Positions 26,281-38,064 are shown, counted from the first letter of the stretch. The stretch: DNA of 64,000 nt from Winogradskyella ursingii (GCF_013403975.1 NZ_JABFDH010000003.1:580647-644646); one strand, 5' to 3'. The notes: a model not told the origin generated them from the letters alone. Made by a program: numbers and translations.

Positions 26281-27505
26281 GTAGTTGTTTTAAAATTTGT
26301 TGCATTAAATCTTCTGCCACTTTGGTTTTTGATTTCAATTCATTTTCAATCATCTCACCAGATGACATTATAAAAGTAACTTTATTTGTAGATCCACCAA
26401 AACCTGCTCCTTTATCCTGAAGTGAGTTGAGCACAATTAAATCTAAATTTTTTGCTTTCAACTTACCCTTAGCATTTTCTACTTCATTATTGGTTTCTAA
26501 TGCAAATCCGACCAAGAATTGATTGGATTTGATTTCGCCCAAAGATTTTAAAATATCTTTTGTTTTTTCGAGCTGTATAGTAAACGTTTCATCTTTCTTC
26601 TTTATTTTCTGAGAAGCAACGTTTTTTGGTTTATAATCCGCAACAGCTGCAGAAAGTATACCTATATCAATAGTTTTAAAATGATTGTGCACTTCATTAT
26701 ACATTTCTTCGGCACTAGTTACATGAAATATTTTCACCGAACTATTCTGAGTTTGCTCTTGAGTTGGACCTGTAATTAAAAAAACCTCTGCACCAAGATT
26801 GGCAGCTGCATTAGCAATTTCAAAACCCATTTTTCCACTACTATGATTACCAATAAATCGTACGGGATCCAATGCTTCGTATGTTGGACCGGCTGTAACC
26901 AACACTTTTTTTCCCCTAAGCGGTAATTGATCAAGGATATCTTTCTCTATATACGATATTATATCTTCAGGCTCTGCCATTCTACCCTCTCCTACTAAAC
27001 CACTTGCTAATTCCCCTGTTCCTACAGGAATCATTTTGTTATCAAAAGATTTAAGTTTTTTTAACGTAATTTTGGTAGATTGGTGCTTATACATATCTAA
27101 GTCCATTGCAGGTGCAAAATAAACAGGGCATTTAGCAGAGAGATAGGTCGCTAATAAAATGTTATCGCAAACACCGTTCGCCATTTTGGCCAAAGTATTA
27201 GCCGTGGCAGGGGCAATTACAAATAGGTCTGCCCACAATCCTAAATCTACATGATTATTCCAAACAGGATTGACCTCGTCTTGCCTATTGGCAGAAAGGT
27301 CTTCTTCAACAAAAGAGGAATATACAGGATTTTTAGAAAGCGTAGAAAGTGTAAGTGGTGTGATAAAATCCTTAGAAGCAGGCGTCATAACTACTTTGAC
27401 GTTAGCGCCTGCTTTAATGAATAATCGGACTAAAGAAGCCGATTTATATGCGGCAATACCAGCGGTAATGCCTAGTAAAATATTTTTGTCTTTTAAAATA
27501 GACAT
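26273..27505 (-). CDS. coaBC: Bifunctional phosphopantothenoylcysteine decarboxylase/synthase
   Basis: A 410-residue two-domain enzyme for coenzyme A synthesis. The N-terminal flavoprotein half (CoaC) has ILLGITAGIAAYKS, a likely catalytic His in NNHVDLGLWAD, and PAMDLDMY. The C-terminal CoaB half starts near residue 190 with KVLVTAGPTYEALDPVRFIGN and has AAVADYKP and FVLGFALETN-like QFLVGFALETNNEV. It joins pantothenate phosphate to cysteine and then decarboxylates. Middle of the bamD-rpoZ-coaBC-DUF4835-recN cluster. Confidence 0.96.
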   Translation of the reverse strand: MSILKDKNILLGITAGIAAYKSASLVRLFIKAGANVKVVMTPASKDFITPLTLSTLSKNPVYSSFVEEDLSANRQDEVNPVWNNHVDLGLWADLFVIAPATANTLAKMANGVCDNILLATYLSAKCPVYFAPAMDLDMYKHQSTKITLKKLKSFDNKMIPVGTGELASGLVGEGRMAEPEDIISYIEKDILDQLPLRGKKVLVTAGPTYEALDPVRFIGNHSSGKMGFEIANAAANLGAEVFLITGPTQEQTQNSSVKIFHVTSAEEMYNEVHNHFKTIDIGILSAAVADYKPKNVASQKIKKKDETFTIQLEKTKDILKSLGEIKSNQFLVGFALETNNEVENAKGKLKAKNLDLIVLNSLQDKGAGFGGSTNKVTFIMSSGEMIENELKSKTKVAEDLMQQILKQLHA

Positions 27506-27523
27506 AAGTGAGTTTTTCCAACC

Positions 27524-27850
27524 CTATTCCGTAGGGTCTTCGGTATTTCTGTGGTAAATTTTACCATCTAACCACTCTTTTACCGCTAATGCGTGTGGTT
27601 TTGGAAGTTTTTCGTAAAACTTAGACACTTCGATTTGTTCTTTGTTTTCAAAGATCTCTTCCAAACTATCATTGTAAGTAGCAAACTCTTCAAGTTTGTC
27701 TATCAACTCACGTCTAATATCCGTGTTAATTTGTTCTGCGCGCTTTGCAATTACAGAAATAGCTTCGTAGATATTCTCTGTTGGAGCATCAACCTCATTT
27801 CTGTTATAAGTTACTGAACTTACTGGTGCATCGGTCTTTTTTAAATCCAT
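27524..27850 (-). CDS. rpoZ: RNA polymerase omega subunit (Bacteroidota type)
   Basis: A 108-residue omega-like subunit. The core NIYEAISVIAKRAEQINTDI, near residues 27-46, matches the omega helix that clamps the beta-prime C-terminus. The tail is longer than in Proteobacteria, as is usual for this phylum. Position between bamD and coaBC is the standard Bacteroidota order. Confidence 0.85.
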   Translation of the reverse strand: MDLKKTDAPVSSVTYNRNEVDAPTENIYEAISVIAKRAEQINTDIRRELIDKLEEFATYNDSLEEIFENKEQIEVSKFYEKLPKPHALAVKEWLDGKIYHRNTEDPTE

Positions 27851-27862
27851 TGTATATAATGA

Positions 27863-28663
27863 TTAACTTTTTGTTGTAATTGTATTTAATTCTAATTGTA
27901 ACATGTCCTTCATTTTTGAAGCTTCTTCCAAATATTCTGAATCTGGATAGGTCGTTTTTAAAGTTTCATAATAAGCTAATGCTGTATTAATACGTTCTTC
28001 TTTTAAAGCGTCTATACTTAAAACAGCTAAGTTATATGCTGAGTCAAATCTATAATACATAGCTTCGTTCCTTAAACTCGTTCCAGGAAAATCCAACAAA
28101 AAGTTGTTATACGATTTTATTGAAGCTTTATAATCACTTATAATATTGTATTGTTTTGCAATTTCAAAGGCTTTTTTCTCTAATTTAAAATCCAATTCTT
28201 TAACAAGAGTGTTTGCTTCTGCAACATATTGAGAATTTGGATACAAATTGAGAAACAACTGTAATTTCTCTATGGCCTCAACCGTTTCTTTTTGTTCCTT
28301 AGAATATCTAGGCGAGTTAAAATAATAGCCTTTTGCTGCTAAAAACGCAGCCTCCTCTACCTTTTCACTAACAGGATAAGCACTTACAAAACGCTCAAAA
28401 TGATAACTAGCTATATAATAGTCTTCCATTTGATAAGACGCCATTGCATGCATGTAGGTTAGTTTTTCAGCTTGTGGCTTTCCCTTATAAATTGGCAATA
28501 TTTGCGTAAAAAGTCGATGAGCTTTTGAATATTTTCCAGCCTCAAAAAGCTCAGTGCCCAATTTAAATTTCTCTGCATTATCCTCAGACTTCAAAGCTTT
28601 CTGAAAATCACTACAAGAAACCAGTAAAATACTGACCAATAGTATATAAATTCCTTTTTTCAT
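27863..28663 (-). CDS. bamD: Outer-membrane assembly lipoprotein BamD
   Basis: A 266-residue lipoprotein of the BAM complex, which inserts barrel proteins into the outer membrane. The start is ATG 28663 (MKKGIYILLVSILLVSC, Cys17 lipobox); an in-frame upstream start would put 10 non-hydrophobic residues before the signal. The rest is a chain of TPR-like helix pairs, for example FKLGTELFEAGKYSKAHRLF and AIEKLQLFLNLYPNSQYV. First gene of its operon, with a promoter box at 28681-28688. Confidence 0.93.
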   Translation of the reverse strand: MKKGIYILLVSILLVSCSDFQKALKSEDNAEKFKLGTELFEAGKYSKAHRLFTQILPIYKGKPQAEKLTYMHAMASYQMEDYYIASYHFERFVSAYPVSEKVEEAAFLAAKGYYFNSPRYSKEQKETVEAIEKLQLFLNLYPNSQYVAEANTLVKELDFKLEKKAFEIAKQYNIISDYKASIKSYNNFLLDFPGTSLRNEAMYYRFDSAYNLAVLSIDALKEERINTALAYYETLKTTYPDSEYLEEASKMKDMLQLELNTITTKS

Positions 28664-28680
28664 AAATTTAAAACAGGATG

Positions 28681-28688
28681 CAAAAGTA
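28681..28688 (-). promoter_or_regulatory. -7 box of the bamD-rpoZ-coaBC-DUF4835-recN operon
   Basis: TACTTTTG on the minus strand, 17 bases before the bamD ATG. A TTG (28715-28713) lies 24 bases further upstream, one base beyond the usual spacing range. Confidence 0.5.
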
Positions 28689-28771
28689 CACATTATTAAC
28701 GGATTTTAAAAACAAAAATTATGCGCTAAAATAATGGTTGTTTTTAGCAGCATTCCTTATTTAATTAAAGT

Positions 28772-29656
28772 TTAACTTTTACCTAAATTCTCCAGTTCGG
28801 CTTTTATAGTCGATTTTAATTTATCGGTAGCTTCTACCAACGGTAGACGGACGTGTGACTTTGAAATTTTGACAGTTTCCAAAACAGCTTTGATTCCGGC
28901 AGGATTATTCTCGGAAAAAATAAGACCTATAATTGGTATTAATTTAAATTGAAGATCATATGCTTCTTTTGCTTTCCCGGCAATACCCAATCTAATCATT
29001 TCACTGAATTCTTTTGGTAACGCCTGGCCGATGACCGAAATCACGCCTGAACCTCCTGCAAGAGCTACACCCAAAGCTAAATCGTCGTCGCCAGAGATAA
29101 TCATAAAATCATTTGGCTTGGTTCTTAACAATTCTAAGTATTGACCCATATTATTACTAGCTTCTTTTACGGCAATGATATTTTCAAAATCCTTGGCCAA
29201 TCTTACCGTCGTTTCTGGCAACATATTAGAGGATGTTCTACCAGGTACATTATATAAAATGATAGGTTTTGGAGACGCTTTTGAAATGGCTTTAAAATGT
29301 TGGTAAATACCTTCTTGCGTTGGTTTACTGTAATATGGAGAGACGGAAAGAATGGCATCAATATGAGATAAGTCAGACGATTCTATTTCTTCAATAATAG
29401 CAGCTGTATTGTTACCTCCAATTCCTACAACAAGTGGCAACCTGCCATTATTTACTTTAGCAATAAAAGAAATTAGCTCCTTTTTTTCTTCCTTTGTCAC
29501 TGTTACACTTTCACCAGTTGTGCCACTGATAACCAGGTATTCTGTACCGTTTTCAATATTATATTCAACCAAACGCTCTAGGGCATCAAAATCTATGGTC
29601 AAATCTGAATTAAATGGTGTAATTAAAGCAACACCAGTGCCTATGAATTGGGTCAT
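28772..29656 (-). CDS. dapA: 4-hydroxy-tetrahydrodipicolinate synthase
   Basis: A 294-residue DapA that condenses pyruvate with aspartate semialdehyde, the first step towards diaminopimelate and lysine. Lys164 in IIAVKEASN is the Schiff-base lysine, Tyr135 in ILYNVPGRTSSN and the SGTTGES loop (44-50) complete the active site. Its ATG shares one base with the stop of the preceding small gene. dapF is present at 48071-48850. Confidence 0.96.
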   Translation of the reverse strand: MTQFIGTGVALITPFNSDLTIDFDALERLVEYNIENGTEYLVISGTTGESVTVTKEEKKELISFIAKVNNGRLPLVVGIGGNNTAAIIEEIESSDLSHIDAILSVSPYYSKPTQEGIYQHFKAISKASPKPIILYNVPGRTSSNMLPETTVRLAKDFENIIAVKEASNNMGQYLELLRTKPNDFMIISGDDDLALGVALAGGSGVISVIGQALPKEFSEMIRLGIAGKAKEAYDLQFKLIPIIGLIFSENNPAGIKAVLETVKISKSHVRLPLVEATDKLKSTIKAELENLGKS

Positions 29657-30174
29657 TATATTTTGTTTAAAATGTTTAAATATTTTTTGAATTCTGTTTT
29701 AAAAATTTCAATTTCTTTGGGTTCTACATCAATTATTAAATCATACATGCGTTCATCCTCCATAGATATTCCAACTTTAAAATTTGCTTTTGACAGTGCA
29801 GTGATTAGATTTAAATGCAAAACATCCTTCTTGTAGTAACTAATTAACACATCATATTCCTCATCGATAAAAGTCTGCAAATCTATGTGATTTATTTTCC
29901 CTTTCCAACCAAAATCCTTGGGACCGCAATAGGCATCCCATTTACTACGGTCTTGGTTGTCCTCAACGCTATAAGCTAAGATTTTATGTTTTGGCGAATT
30001 AAGCCCGAGCTCTTTGAAAAAAACTTTAAACGTCTCAAAATTCTCAAATTCTTCAGCATTCAAAAGGACGGCTATAGTTTTCACTTTACCATTATTAACC
30101 GAAGTACTGCGGCCAGACAACAATTTGTTGATATATTTTTGATTTGATTTTTCCTTAAATGCTTTTAAAATCAT
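29656..30174 (-). CDS. DUF6913-like protein coupled to dapA
   Basis: A 172-residue cytoplasmic protein without membrane segments. The N-terminal part is basic (KEKSNQKYINKLLSG); the middle has VKTIAVLLNAEEF and YDVLISYYKKDVLHLNLI; the end is DLIIDVEPKEIEIFKTEF. Flavobacterial proteins of this kind are catalogued, as I recall, as DUF6913. Function is unknown. Its stop overlaps the dapA start (TAATG) and it has a promoter box, so dapA is likely transcribed and translated with it. Confidence 0.68.
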   Translation of the reverse strand: MILKAFKEKSNQKYINKLLSGRSTSVNNGKVKTIAVLLNAEEFENFETFKVFFKELGLNSPKHKILAYSVEDNQDRSKWDAYCGPKDFGWKGKINHIDLQTFIDEEYDVLISYYKKDVLHLNLITALSKANFKVGISMEDERMYDLIIDVEPKEIEIFKTEFKKYLNILNKI

Positions 30175-30190
30175 TTATCTTTAGCCTTTG

Positions 30191-30198
30191 TGCAAATT
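30191..30198 (-). promoter_or_regulatory. -7 box of the DUF6913-dapA operon
   Basis: TAAATTTG on the minus strand, 16 bases before the ATG at 30174, within the 71-base divergent gap to the 5'-nucleotidase genes. No TTG at standard spacing. Confidence 0.5.
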
Positions 30199-30245
30199 TA
30201 AGAAAAGCACTCATAAATTTTAGTTAACAGACCATAAGTTATTCA

Positions 30246-31007
30246 ATGACTATTAAACATATTTTACAGCTTTCTTTAGTATTGCTTATTCTGTCGTGTA
30301 ACAACGATTATTCGCTAACAAAAATTGAAGGCAAACGTATCGAAATTAACGACAGTTTAAACGGAAATTCTGAAATTGAGGCATTTATAAAACCTTATCG
30401 TGAAAACGTCAATAAGAATTTAGATAGTGTTATTTCCTATGCCACGGACACCTATACCAAAAGCGATGGTGATTTTAATACCGCTATTGGTAATCTTATG
30501 GCAGATGCTGTGTTTAGTCAAGGTAATCCTATTTTTAACAAACGTACAGGACACAATATTGATATGGTGCTACTCAATCACGGTGGCATTAGATCAATCA
30601 TTTCAAAAGGGAAAATTACACCTCGAACTGCTTATGAAGTTATGCCATTTGAAAATTCTATTGTTGTAGTGGCCCTAAAAGGTATACAAATGGTAGAATT
30701 AACAGAATATCTCGCTAGAGCTAAACGTGCGCATCCCGTATCGGATCAGTTTCAACTTATACTAGATAAAAACGGTGATATTAAATCCGCAACCATTCAC
30801 GGCGAACCGATTGAAAATGATAAAACCTATTATGTGGCAACAAATGATTATCTATATAATGGTGGTGACCGTATGGATTTCTTTCAGCCTAACGACAGTC
30901 TATATGTACTCAATTATAAAGTTAGAAACGTGTTAATTGATTATTTTAAAGAGAAAGATACCCTAAATCCAAAGCGCGATAATCGTTTTATCCAAATGAA
31001 CAATTAA
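30246..31007 (+). CDS. 5'-nucleotidase C-terminal-domain lipoprotein (half of a split enzyme)
   Basis: A 253-residue protein consisting only of the substrate-binding domain of UshA-type 5'-nucleotidases. The signal MTIKHILQLSLVLLILSC gives a lipobox at Cys18. Family motifs: FNTAIGNLMADA, LNHGGIRS, TPRTAYEVMPFEN and the stacking-loop region YLYNGGDRMDFF. The metal-binding domain is the next gene, 3 bases on, so the two probably assemble into one nucleotide- or UDP-sugar-hydrolysing unit in the envelope. Confidence 0.9.
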   Translation: MTIKHILQLSLVLLILSCNNDYSLTKIEGKRIEINDSLNGNSEIEAFIKPYRENVNKNLDSVISYATDTYTKSDGDFNTAIGNLMADAVFSQGNPIFNKRTGHNIDMVLLNHGGIRSIISKGKITPRTAYEVMPFENSIVVVALKGIQMVELTEYLARAKRAHPVSDQFQLILDKNGDIKSATIHGEPIENDKTYYVATNDYLYNGGDRMDFFQPNDSLYVLNYKVRNVLIDYFKEKDTLNPKRDNRFIQMNN

Positions 31008-31010
31008 TAC

Positions 31011-31925
31011 ATGAAGAGACGACAATTTATACAACAATCCACAGCAGCTACAGCCTTGGTAGGTCTTGGCGGCCTGAGCTTGCAGTCTTGTGACTTACCA
31101 AATACAAAAAAAATAACCATTTTACATACTAATGACGTTCATAGCCATATCGACCCTTTTGGCCCTGATGATGGCAGAAATGCAAACAAAGGTGGTGTTG
31201 CGAGGAGAGCTAGCTTAGTCGAATCGATAAGAAAAGAAAATCCAAACACATTATTGCTAGATGCAGGTGACATTTTTCAAGGGACACCATATTTTAATTA
31301 CTATGGCGGTGAACTGGAGTTTAAGCTTATGAGCATGCTTAAATACGATTTGGCAACTATTGGAAATCATGATTTTGATAATGGTATAGAAGGACTTTAT
31401 GCCCAATTACCTCATGCTAAATTTGATTTCGTATCTGCCAATTATGATTTTTCTGATACCATAATGGATGCCCATGTAGAGCCTTATAAAATCTTTAATA
31501 AAAACGGAATTAAAATAGGTGTTTTTGGGCTGGGTATTCAGCTTGATGGTCTTGTAGATAAAAACATGTATAAGGAAACTGTTTATCTCAACCCCATTGA
31601 AATTGCCCAAGATATGTCACGCATTCTTAAAGAAGAAAAGAAATGTGATTTGGTAATTTGCCTATCTCACATTGGTTATCATTATTCAGATTATCCCGAA
31701 CGTCCAAGTGATCTAAATCTAGCAAAATCTACGAAAGACATTGACCTCATTATTGGTGGGCACACACACACTTTTTTACCAAAACCAACCATTGAGAAAA
31801 ACAGTATTGGCAAGAACGTTCTTGTAAATCAAGTAGGTTGTTATGGCCTATATTTGGGTAAAGTTGATTTTTATTTTGAAACGGGAAGAGAAGTAAAAGC
31901 TGAAGGCACGGCAATCATTGTTTAA
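31011..31925 (+). CDS. 5'-nucleotidase metallophosphatase-domain protein (other half)
   Basis: A 304-residue calcineurin-like phosphoesterase domain with all metal motifs: LHTNDVHSHID, LLDAGDIFQG, TIGNHDFDNG, and GGHTHTF. The N-terminus MKRRQFIQQSTAATALVGLG looks like a twin-arginine signal, ending in LQSC, which could also be lipidated. The preceding gene supplies the C-terminal domain; the order is reversed relative to the domains in one-piece enzymes. It hydrolyses phosphate esters such as 5'-nucleotides by family. Confidence 0.9.
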   Translation: MKRRQFIQQSTAATALVGLGGLSLQSCDLPNTKKITILHTNDVHSHIDPFGPDDGRNANKGGVARRASLVESIRKENPNTLLLDAGDIFQGTPYFNYYGGELEFKLMSMLKYDLATIGNHDFDNGIEGLYAQLPHAKFDFVSANYDFSDTIMDAHVEPYKIFNKNGIKIGVFGLGIQLDGLVDKNMYKETVYLNPIEIAQDMSRILKEEKKCDLVICLSHIGYHYSDYPERPSDLNLAKSTKDIDLIIGGHTHTFLPKPTIEKNSIGKNVLVNQVGCYGLYLGKVDFYFETGREVKAEGTAIIV

Positions 31926-32068
31926 AATTCTTTGAACTTAAATGCTAGAGGCACACCAATAGATGCAATACTGCAAATTTCTATTTTAAATAATCTATAA
32001 AATGACTATAATATTAAGAATATTACTGCTACTAGTTTTTAATTAAAATTCACTTTCTGAAAGAAGAA

Positions 32069-32809
32069 TTAACTTTCTATTTTTTGATTATCGAAATAGG
32101 AAGTTACAGGACCTGTAAATTTCAGTCTGGATTGTAGATAAAACAATAAGAATGCTAGAACTAAAAAAGAAGAATAAATTAATCCAAGGTTGTTTTCCTT
32201 TAGAATATAGTAGTATGCCAATTGTATAATTTCTGAAAAGACTACACATATTGAAGCCATTAAATAAAGCATAGATTTATTATCATTTCTGTACATATAA
32301 TTAATAAGCGCAGCTGAAAGCAGCACCATTACTACCATATTATACACAAATTCTAATACATATTCATAACTAGATAAAACTGTTTCCGTGGTACTACTAA
32401 CAACAACAACACAAAACACATCAAGAACAAAAAGCACAATAATGGGAACAACAAATTTAGATAACATTAATTTAAAACTGAGCTCCCTCAAAATATTAAT
32501 GATTAGAAACAAATAAGAGACGATAAAGAAAATATTTACCAAATAATAAATATAAGTAGAAAGCTCAGTAGCAGATTTTGGAATAAACCACGTTATAAAT
32601 GAAATTACTTGGGCGATAGCAAATAGAACCAAAAACATAAAGAAATATTTCCGTTTATCTACAACCACAATACAATAAAGAGCGGTAAGAAGTACTAGCA
32701 TGAAAGCACTCACTCCAGCTGCCTCAATTTCTAAACCTTTTCCCTGTAATACTATATAGCACACAGCCAAAAACAACAAAACTGCTTTTAATATTTTATT
32801 TAGTAACAT
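32069..32809 (-). CDS. Multi-pass membrane protein of unknown function
   Basis: A 246-residue integral membrane protein with about eight hydrophobic segments, short loops, and a soluble tail of about 20 residues. The layout of eight helices at this length resembles YhhN-type (lysoplasmalogenase-like) proteins, but I see no residues that settle it. It stands alone between the metallophosphatase gene and ligA. I do not recognise its function. Confidence 0.65.
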   Translation of the reverse strand: MLLNKILKAVLLFLAVCYIVLQGKGLEIEAAGVSAFMLVLLTALYCIVVVDKRKYFFMFLVLFAIAQVISFITWFIPKSATELSTYIYYLVNIFFIVSYLFLIINILRELSFKLMLSKFVVPIIVLFVLDVFCVVVVSSTTETVLSSYEYVLEFVYNMVVMVLLSAALINYMYRNDNKSMLYLMASICVVFSEIIQLAYYYILKENNLGLIYSSFLVLAFLLFYLQSRLKFTGPVTSYFDNQKIES

Positions 32810-32908
32810 TAATTAATCCCTTATTAATAAAACAAATATAGGATTAAATTACAATTAAACGATAAAAAATACATTTTATCGATGAAATGCACTGTTAGTT
32901 GTAAGAAT

Positions 32909-35484
<2,576 letters not shown>

Positions 35485-35549
35485 CAAATCTTTTTTTGTT
35501 TCCACGAAAGTGAAAATTTGTTTATTCTATTCATTTAAAATCAAAAACT

Positions 35550-36479
35550 CTATTTTTTGATTCCTGACTTCTCTGGAATGACACCACTCCTAACTCCCAC
35601 TAACATTCTATCATTACCATTGAGATCCTGACGTAATTCTACGTCCACAAATCCTAAGTTTAAGAGCAATTGTTTTGTTTCGTTTCCAAGATACTGGTTA
35701 ATTTCAAAAAATAGGTGTCCATTAGGTTTCAAATTATTAATAGCATAATTAGTGATGGCTTTGTAAAATTGTAATGGATTATTATCCTCTACAAATAGTG
35801 CTAAATGCGGTTCGTTGTCAAGGACATTGGGTTTTATTTCTTTCTTTTCAAGATTTCTAACGTATGGTGGATTGGACACTACCACGTCAAACTCCAAATT
35901 ATCAAAAATCAAATTCCAACGGTCTTCATCTAAAATATTTGTCTTTAAAAACTGAACCTTAACCTCATTAATTTCGGCGTTTTGCTTCGCAACTTCTAAT
36001 GCTTCTTCGGAAACATCTAAAGCAAAAACCTCTGCATTTGGTAGGTTTTTAGCTAGACTAATTGCAATGCAACCGCTTCCGGTACCAATGTCTAAAACTC
36101 TAAAAGACTTCTCGGCAACGCTTGAAGTGACAGAACTTAAAATCCAGTCGACAAGTTCTTCAGTTTCTTGTCTTGGGATAAGGACCTTTTTATTCACTTT
36201 AAACTTTAATCCGTAGAATTCCGTTTCTCCCAATATATATTGTATCGGCTCTTGTTGTTTTAACTTTTCCAGGGCATTAAAAAAATCATCGTATTCCGAT
36301 TTTGTCAATGTGAATTCTGGCTGTAATGCCAATTGAAACCTAGGTAAATCGAGATAAAATTCGGTACAGAGAAAAAAGAAGCTTTCCACTTCATTTCTTC
36401 CGTAAATGTCATCTAATTCTTTATGAAAAATGGATTTGAGTTCTGTTGCTTTCAAACTTATAAATCTTTGAGCATCCAA
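35550..36479 (-). CDS. prmC: Peptide chain release factor N5-glutamine methyltransferase
   Basis: A 309-residue PrmC that methylates the glutamine of the GGQ motif in release factors. Motifs: IPRQETEELVDW, VLDIGTGSGCIAISLA for SAM, and the NPPY tetrad in VVSNPPYVRN. Residues after DLNGNDRMLVGVR look appended: the last dozen or so codons coincide with a palindromic repeat. The start region overlaps the end of the GNAT gene by 22 bases; no better start was found. Confidence 0.94.
   Translation of the reverse strand: MDAQRFISLKATELKSIFHKELDDIYGRNEVESFFFLCTEFYLDLPRFQLALQPEFTLTKSEYDDFFNALEKLKQQEPIQYILGETEFYGLKFKVNKKVLIPRQETEELVDWILSSVTSSVAEKSFRVLDIGTGSGCIAISLAKNLPNAEVFALDVSEEALEVAKQNAEINEVKVQFLKTNILDEDRWNLIFDNLEFDVVVSNPPYVRNLEKKEIKPNVLDNEPHLALFVEDNNPLQFYKAITNYAINNLKPNGHLFFEINQYLGNETKQLLLNLGFVDVELRQDLNGNDRMLVGVRSGVIPEKSGIKK
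35559..35584 (+). repeat. Palindromic repeat forming the end of prmC
   Basis: ATTCCTGACTTCTCTGGAAT (35560-35579), followed by GACAC, folds as ATTCC/GGAAT with a partly paired interior. It resembles the ATTCCTGCnnnnGCAGGAATGACA element seen at 9554-9569. It lies inside the prmC reading frame and encodes the tail VIPEKSGI on the minus strand. Confidence 0.45.
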
Positions 36480-36949
36480 ACCGAACAGTTGTAATGACCT
36501 GTATCTCCCATAGGTGCATCGATACTATTAAACCCAGCTTTTCTGTATAGTTTTCTGGCATCGTCCATGTACGGCATTGTTTCTAGGTAGCATTGTTCAA
36601 ATTTCGCTTTTTTTGCAAATTCAAGACATTTTTGCATCATTTGGCTGCCGATGCCTTTTCCACGAATTTCAGCCATAAAATACATTTTTTGTAATTCGCA
36701 GATGTTACCTGTATAATTATCCAAAGGCGAAATGCCTGCACCACCATATATTTTTCCATCTTTTTCAACTACAAAATAAGCTTTACGCGGTTGATTGTAG
36801 GTTTCAGTCATGCAATTTAGTGCTTTATCTTCATAGGCCGTACCAACTTTTGGAACTCCCATTTCAATTAATACCGAACGGATAGCTTGGGCAATCTTGG
36901 CATCGTCCTTGGCTTCAATTTCTCTAATTACATAGTTATTTGCACTCAC
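36458..36949 (-). CDS. GNAT-family N-acetyltransferase
   Basis: A 163-residue acetyltransferase. The acetyl-CoA loop is MAEIRGKGIGSQMMQKCLEF near residues 90-110, followed by CYLETMPYMDDARKLYRKAGF. The substrate is unknown. The start codon is GTG (36949), MSANNYVIREIEAKDD; no ATG is available at that end. It overlaps prmC by 22 bases and probably forms a two-gene operon with it. Confidence 0.87.
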   Translation of the reverse strand: MSANNYVIREIEAKDDAKIAQAIRSVLIEMGVPKVGTAYEDKALNCMTETYNQPRKAYFVVEKDGKIYGGAGISPLDNYTGNICELQKMYFMAEIRGKGIGSQMMQKCLEFAKKAKFEQCYLETMPYMDDARKLYRKAGFNSIDAPMGDTGHYNCSVWMLKDL

Positions 36950-36973
36950 TTTATTATCTTATTTTTGTGGCAT

Positions 36974-37006
36974 CAAATTTAAGAATTAAGATGCATATCT
37001 ATTCAA
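36974..37006 (-). promoter_or_regulatory. Promoter of the GNAT-prmC operon
   Basis: On the minus strand: TTG (37006-37004), a 22-base spacer and TAAATTTG (36981-36974), within the Bacteroidota spacing range. The GTG start is 24 bases downstream. Confidence 0.58.
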
Positions 37007-37038
37007 TTCAGATACTGTAATTACCACAAATTTTTAGA

Positions 37039-38064
37039 GTGAATACTGACGAAATTTACATAACTCGATGTTTGCAGATTGCCAAAAATGGATTAGGCAC
37101 CACACGACCAAATCCAATGGTTGGTGCAGTTGTCGTTTTTGATAACCAGATTATTGGTGAAGGTTTTACAAGTATATATGGTGGAAATCACGCAGAGGTA
37201 AATGCCATTAATTCCGTAAGGGACAAATCGAAATTAAATAAAAGCACACTCTACGTCACGCTAGAACCTTGTAGCCATTTTGGCAAGACACCACCTTGTA
37301 GCGACCTAATTATTAAGCACAAAATCCCAAAAGTGGTGATTGGTTGTGTGGACGATAATCCTGAAGTTTCTGGAAAAGGAATCAAAAAACTGAAGTCATC
37401 CGGTTGCAACGTCATCGTTGGTGTTTTAAGCAATGAATGTAAGCTTCATCATAAGCGATTTTTCACCTTTCACAACAAAAAAAGACCTTATATTATTTTG
37501 AAATGGGCTGAAACCAAAGATGGTTTTATTGCCCCAAAATCTAAAAACGAAAAAAAACCGATTTGGATCACCAATAAATTCTCACGACAATTAGTGCATA
37601 AATGGCGTGCCGAAGAGCAGAGTATTCTGGTAGGAACAAAAACTGTGATAGAAGATAATCCAAGTTTGACAGTTAGGGATTGGACAGGCGAAAATCCTGT
37701 ACGAGTGGTTTTGGACAAAGTTTCGAAATTAAAAAACGAACTGCATATTTTTAATAATGAAGCTACTACTTTAAAAATAACAGAATGCGACATTAATTTC
37801 AACGAGAAAATAGCACCACAAGTTTGTTCATTATTATATAACCAAAATATTAATTCAATTATAGTTGAAGGTGGTGCAAAAACGCTTCAGACATTTATTG
37901 ATGAAAATATTTGGGACGAAGCACGGCTATTTATTGGAAATTCGGAATTTAAGGAAGGTACAAAAGCACCTCGGTTAAAAGGAAATTTAACTTCTGAAAC
38001 TAAAATTGAAACCGATATTTTAAGAATTTATAGTAACAATAATGATATTCCGAATCACGTATAG
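37039..38064 (+). CDS. ribD: Bifunctional riboflavin deaminase/reductase
   Basis: A 341-residue RibD for steps two and three of riboflavin synthesis. The deaminase zinc site is His51 and Glu53 in HAEVNA with Cys78 and Cys87 in PCSHFGKTPPC. The reductase half begins near residue 150 (RPYIILKWAETKDGFIA) and has SIIVEGGAKTLQTFID. The start is GTG 37039; the first ATG is within the catalytic core. No FMN riboswitch was seen upstream. The final residues (DIPNHV) overlap a possible repeat. Confidence 0.95.
   Translation: MNTDEIYITRCLQIAKNGLGTTRPNPMVGAVVVFDNQIIGEGFTSIYGGNHAEVNAINSVRDKSKLNKSTLYVTLEPCSHFGKTPPCSDLIIKHKIPKVVIGCVDDNPEVSGKGIKKLKSSGCNVIVGVLSNECKLHHKRFFTFHNKKRPYIILKWAETKDGFIAPKSKNEKKPIWITNKFSRQLVHKWRAEEQSILVGTKTVIEDNPSLTVRDWTGENPVRVVLDKVSKLKNELHIFNNEATTLKITECDINFNEKIAPQVCSLLYNQNINSIIVEGGAKTLQTFIDENIWDEARLFIGNSEFKEGTKAPRLKGNLTSETKIETDILRIYSNNNDIPNHV

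Noticed and set aside
36982..37038. FMN riboswitch before ribD
   Set aside because: Only about 50 bases are available and none of the conserved RFN-element blocks (AGGG, GGGGCAG and others) is visible.
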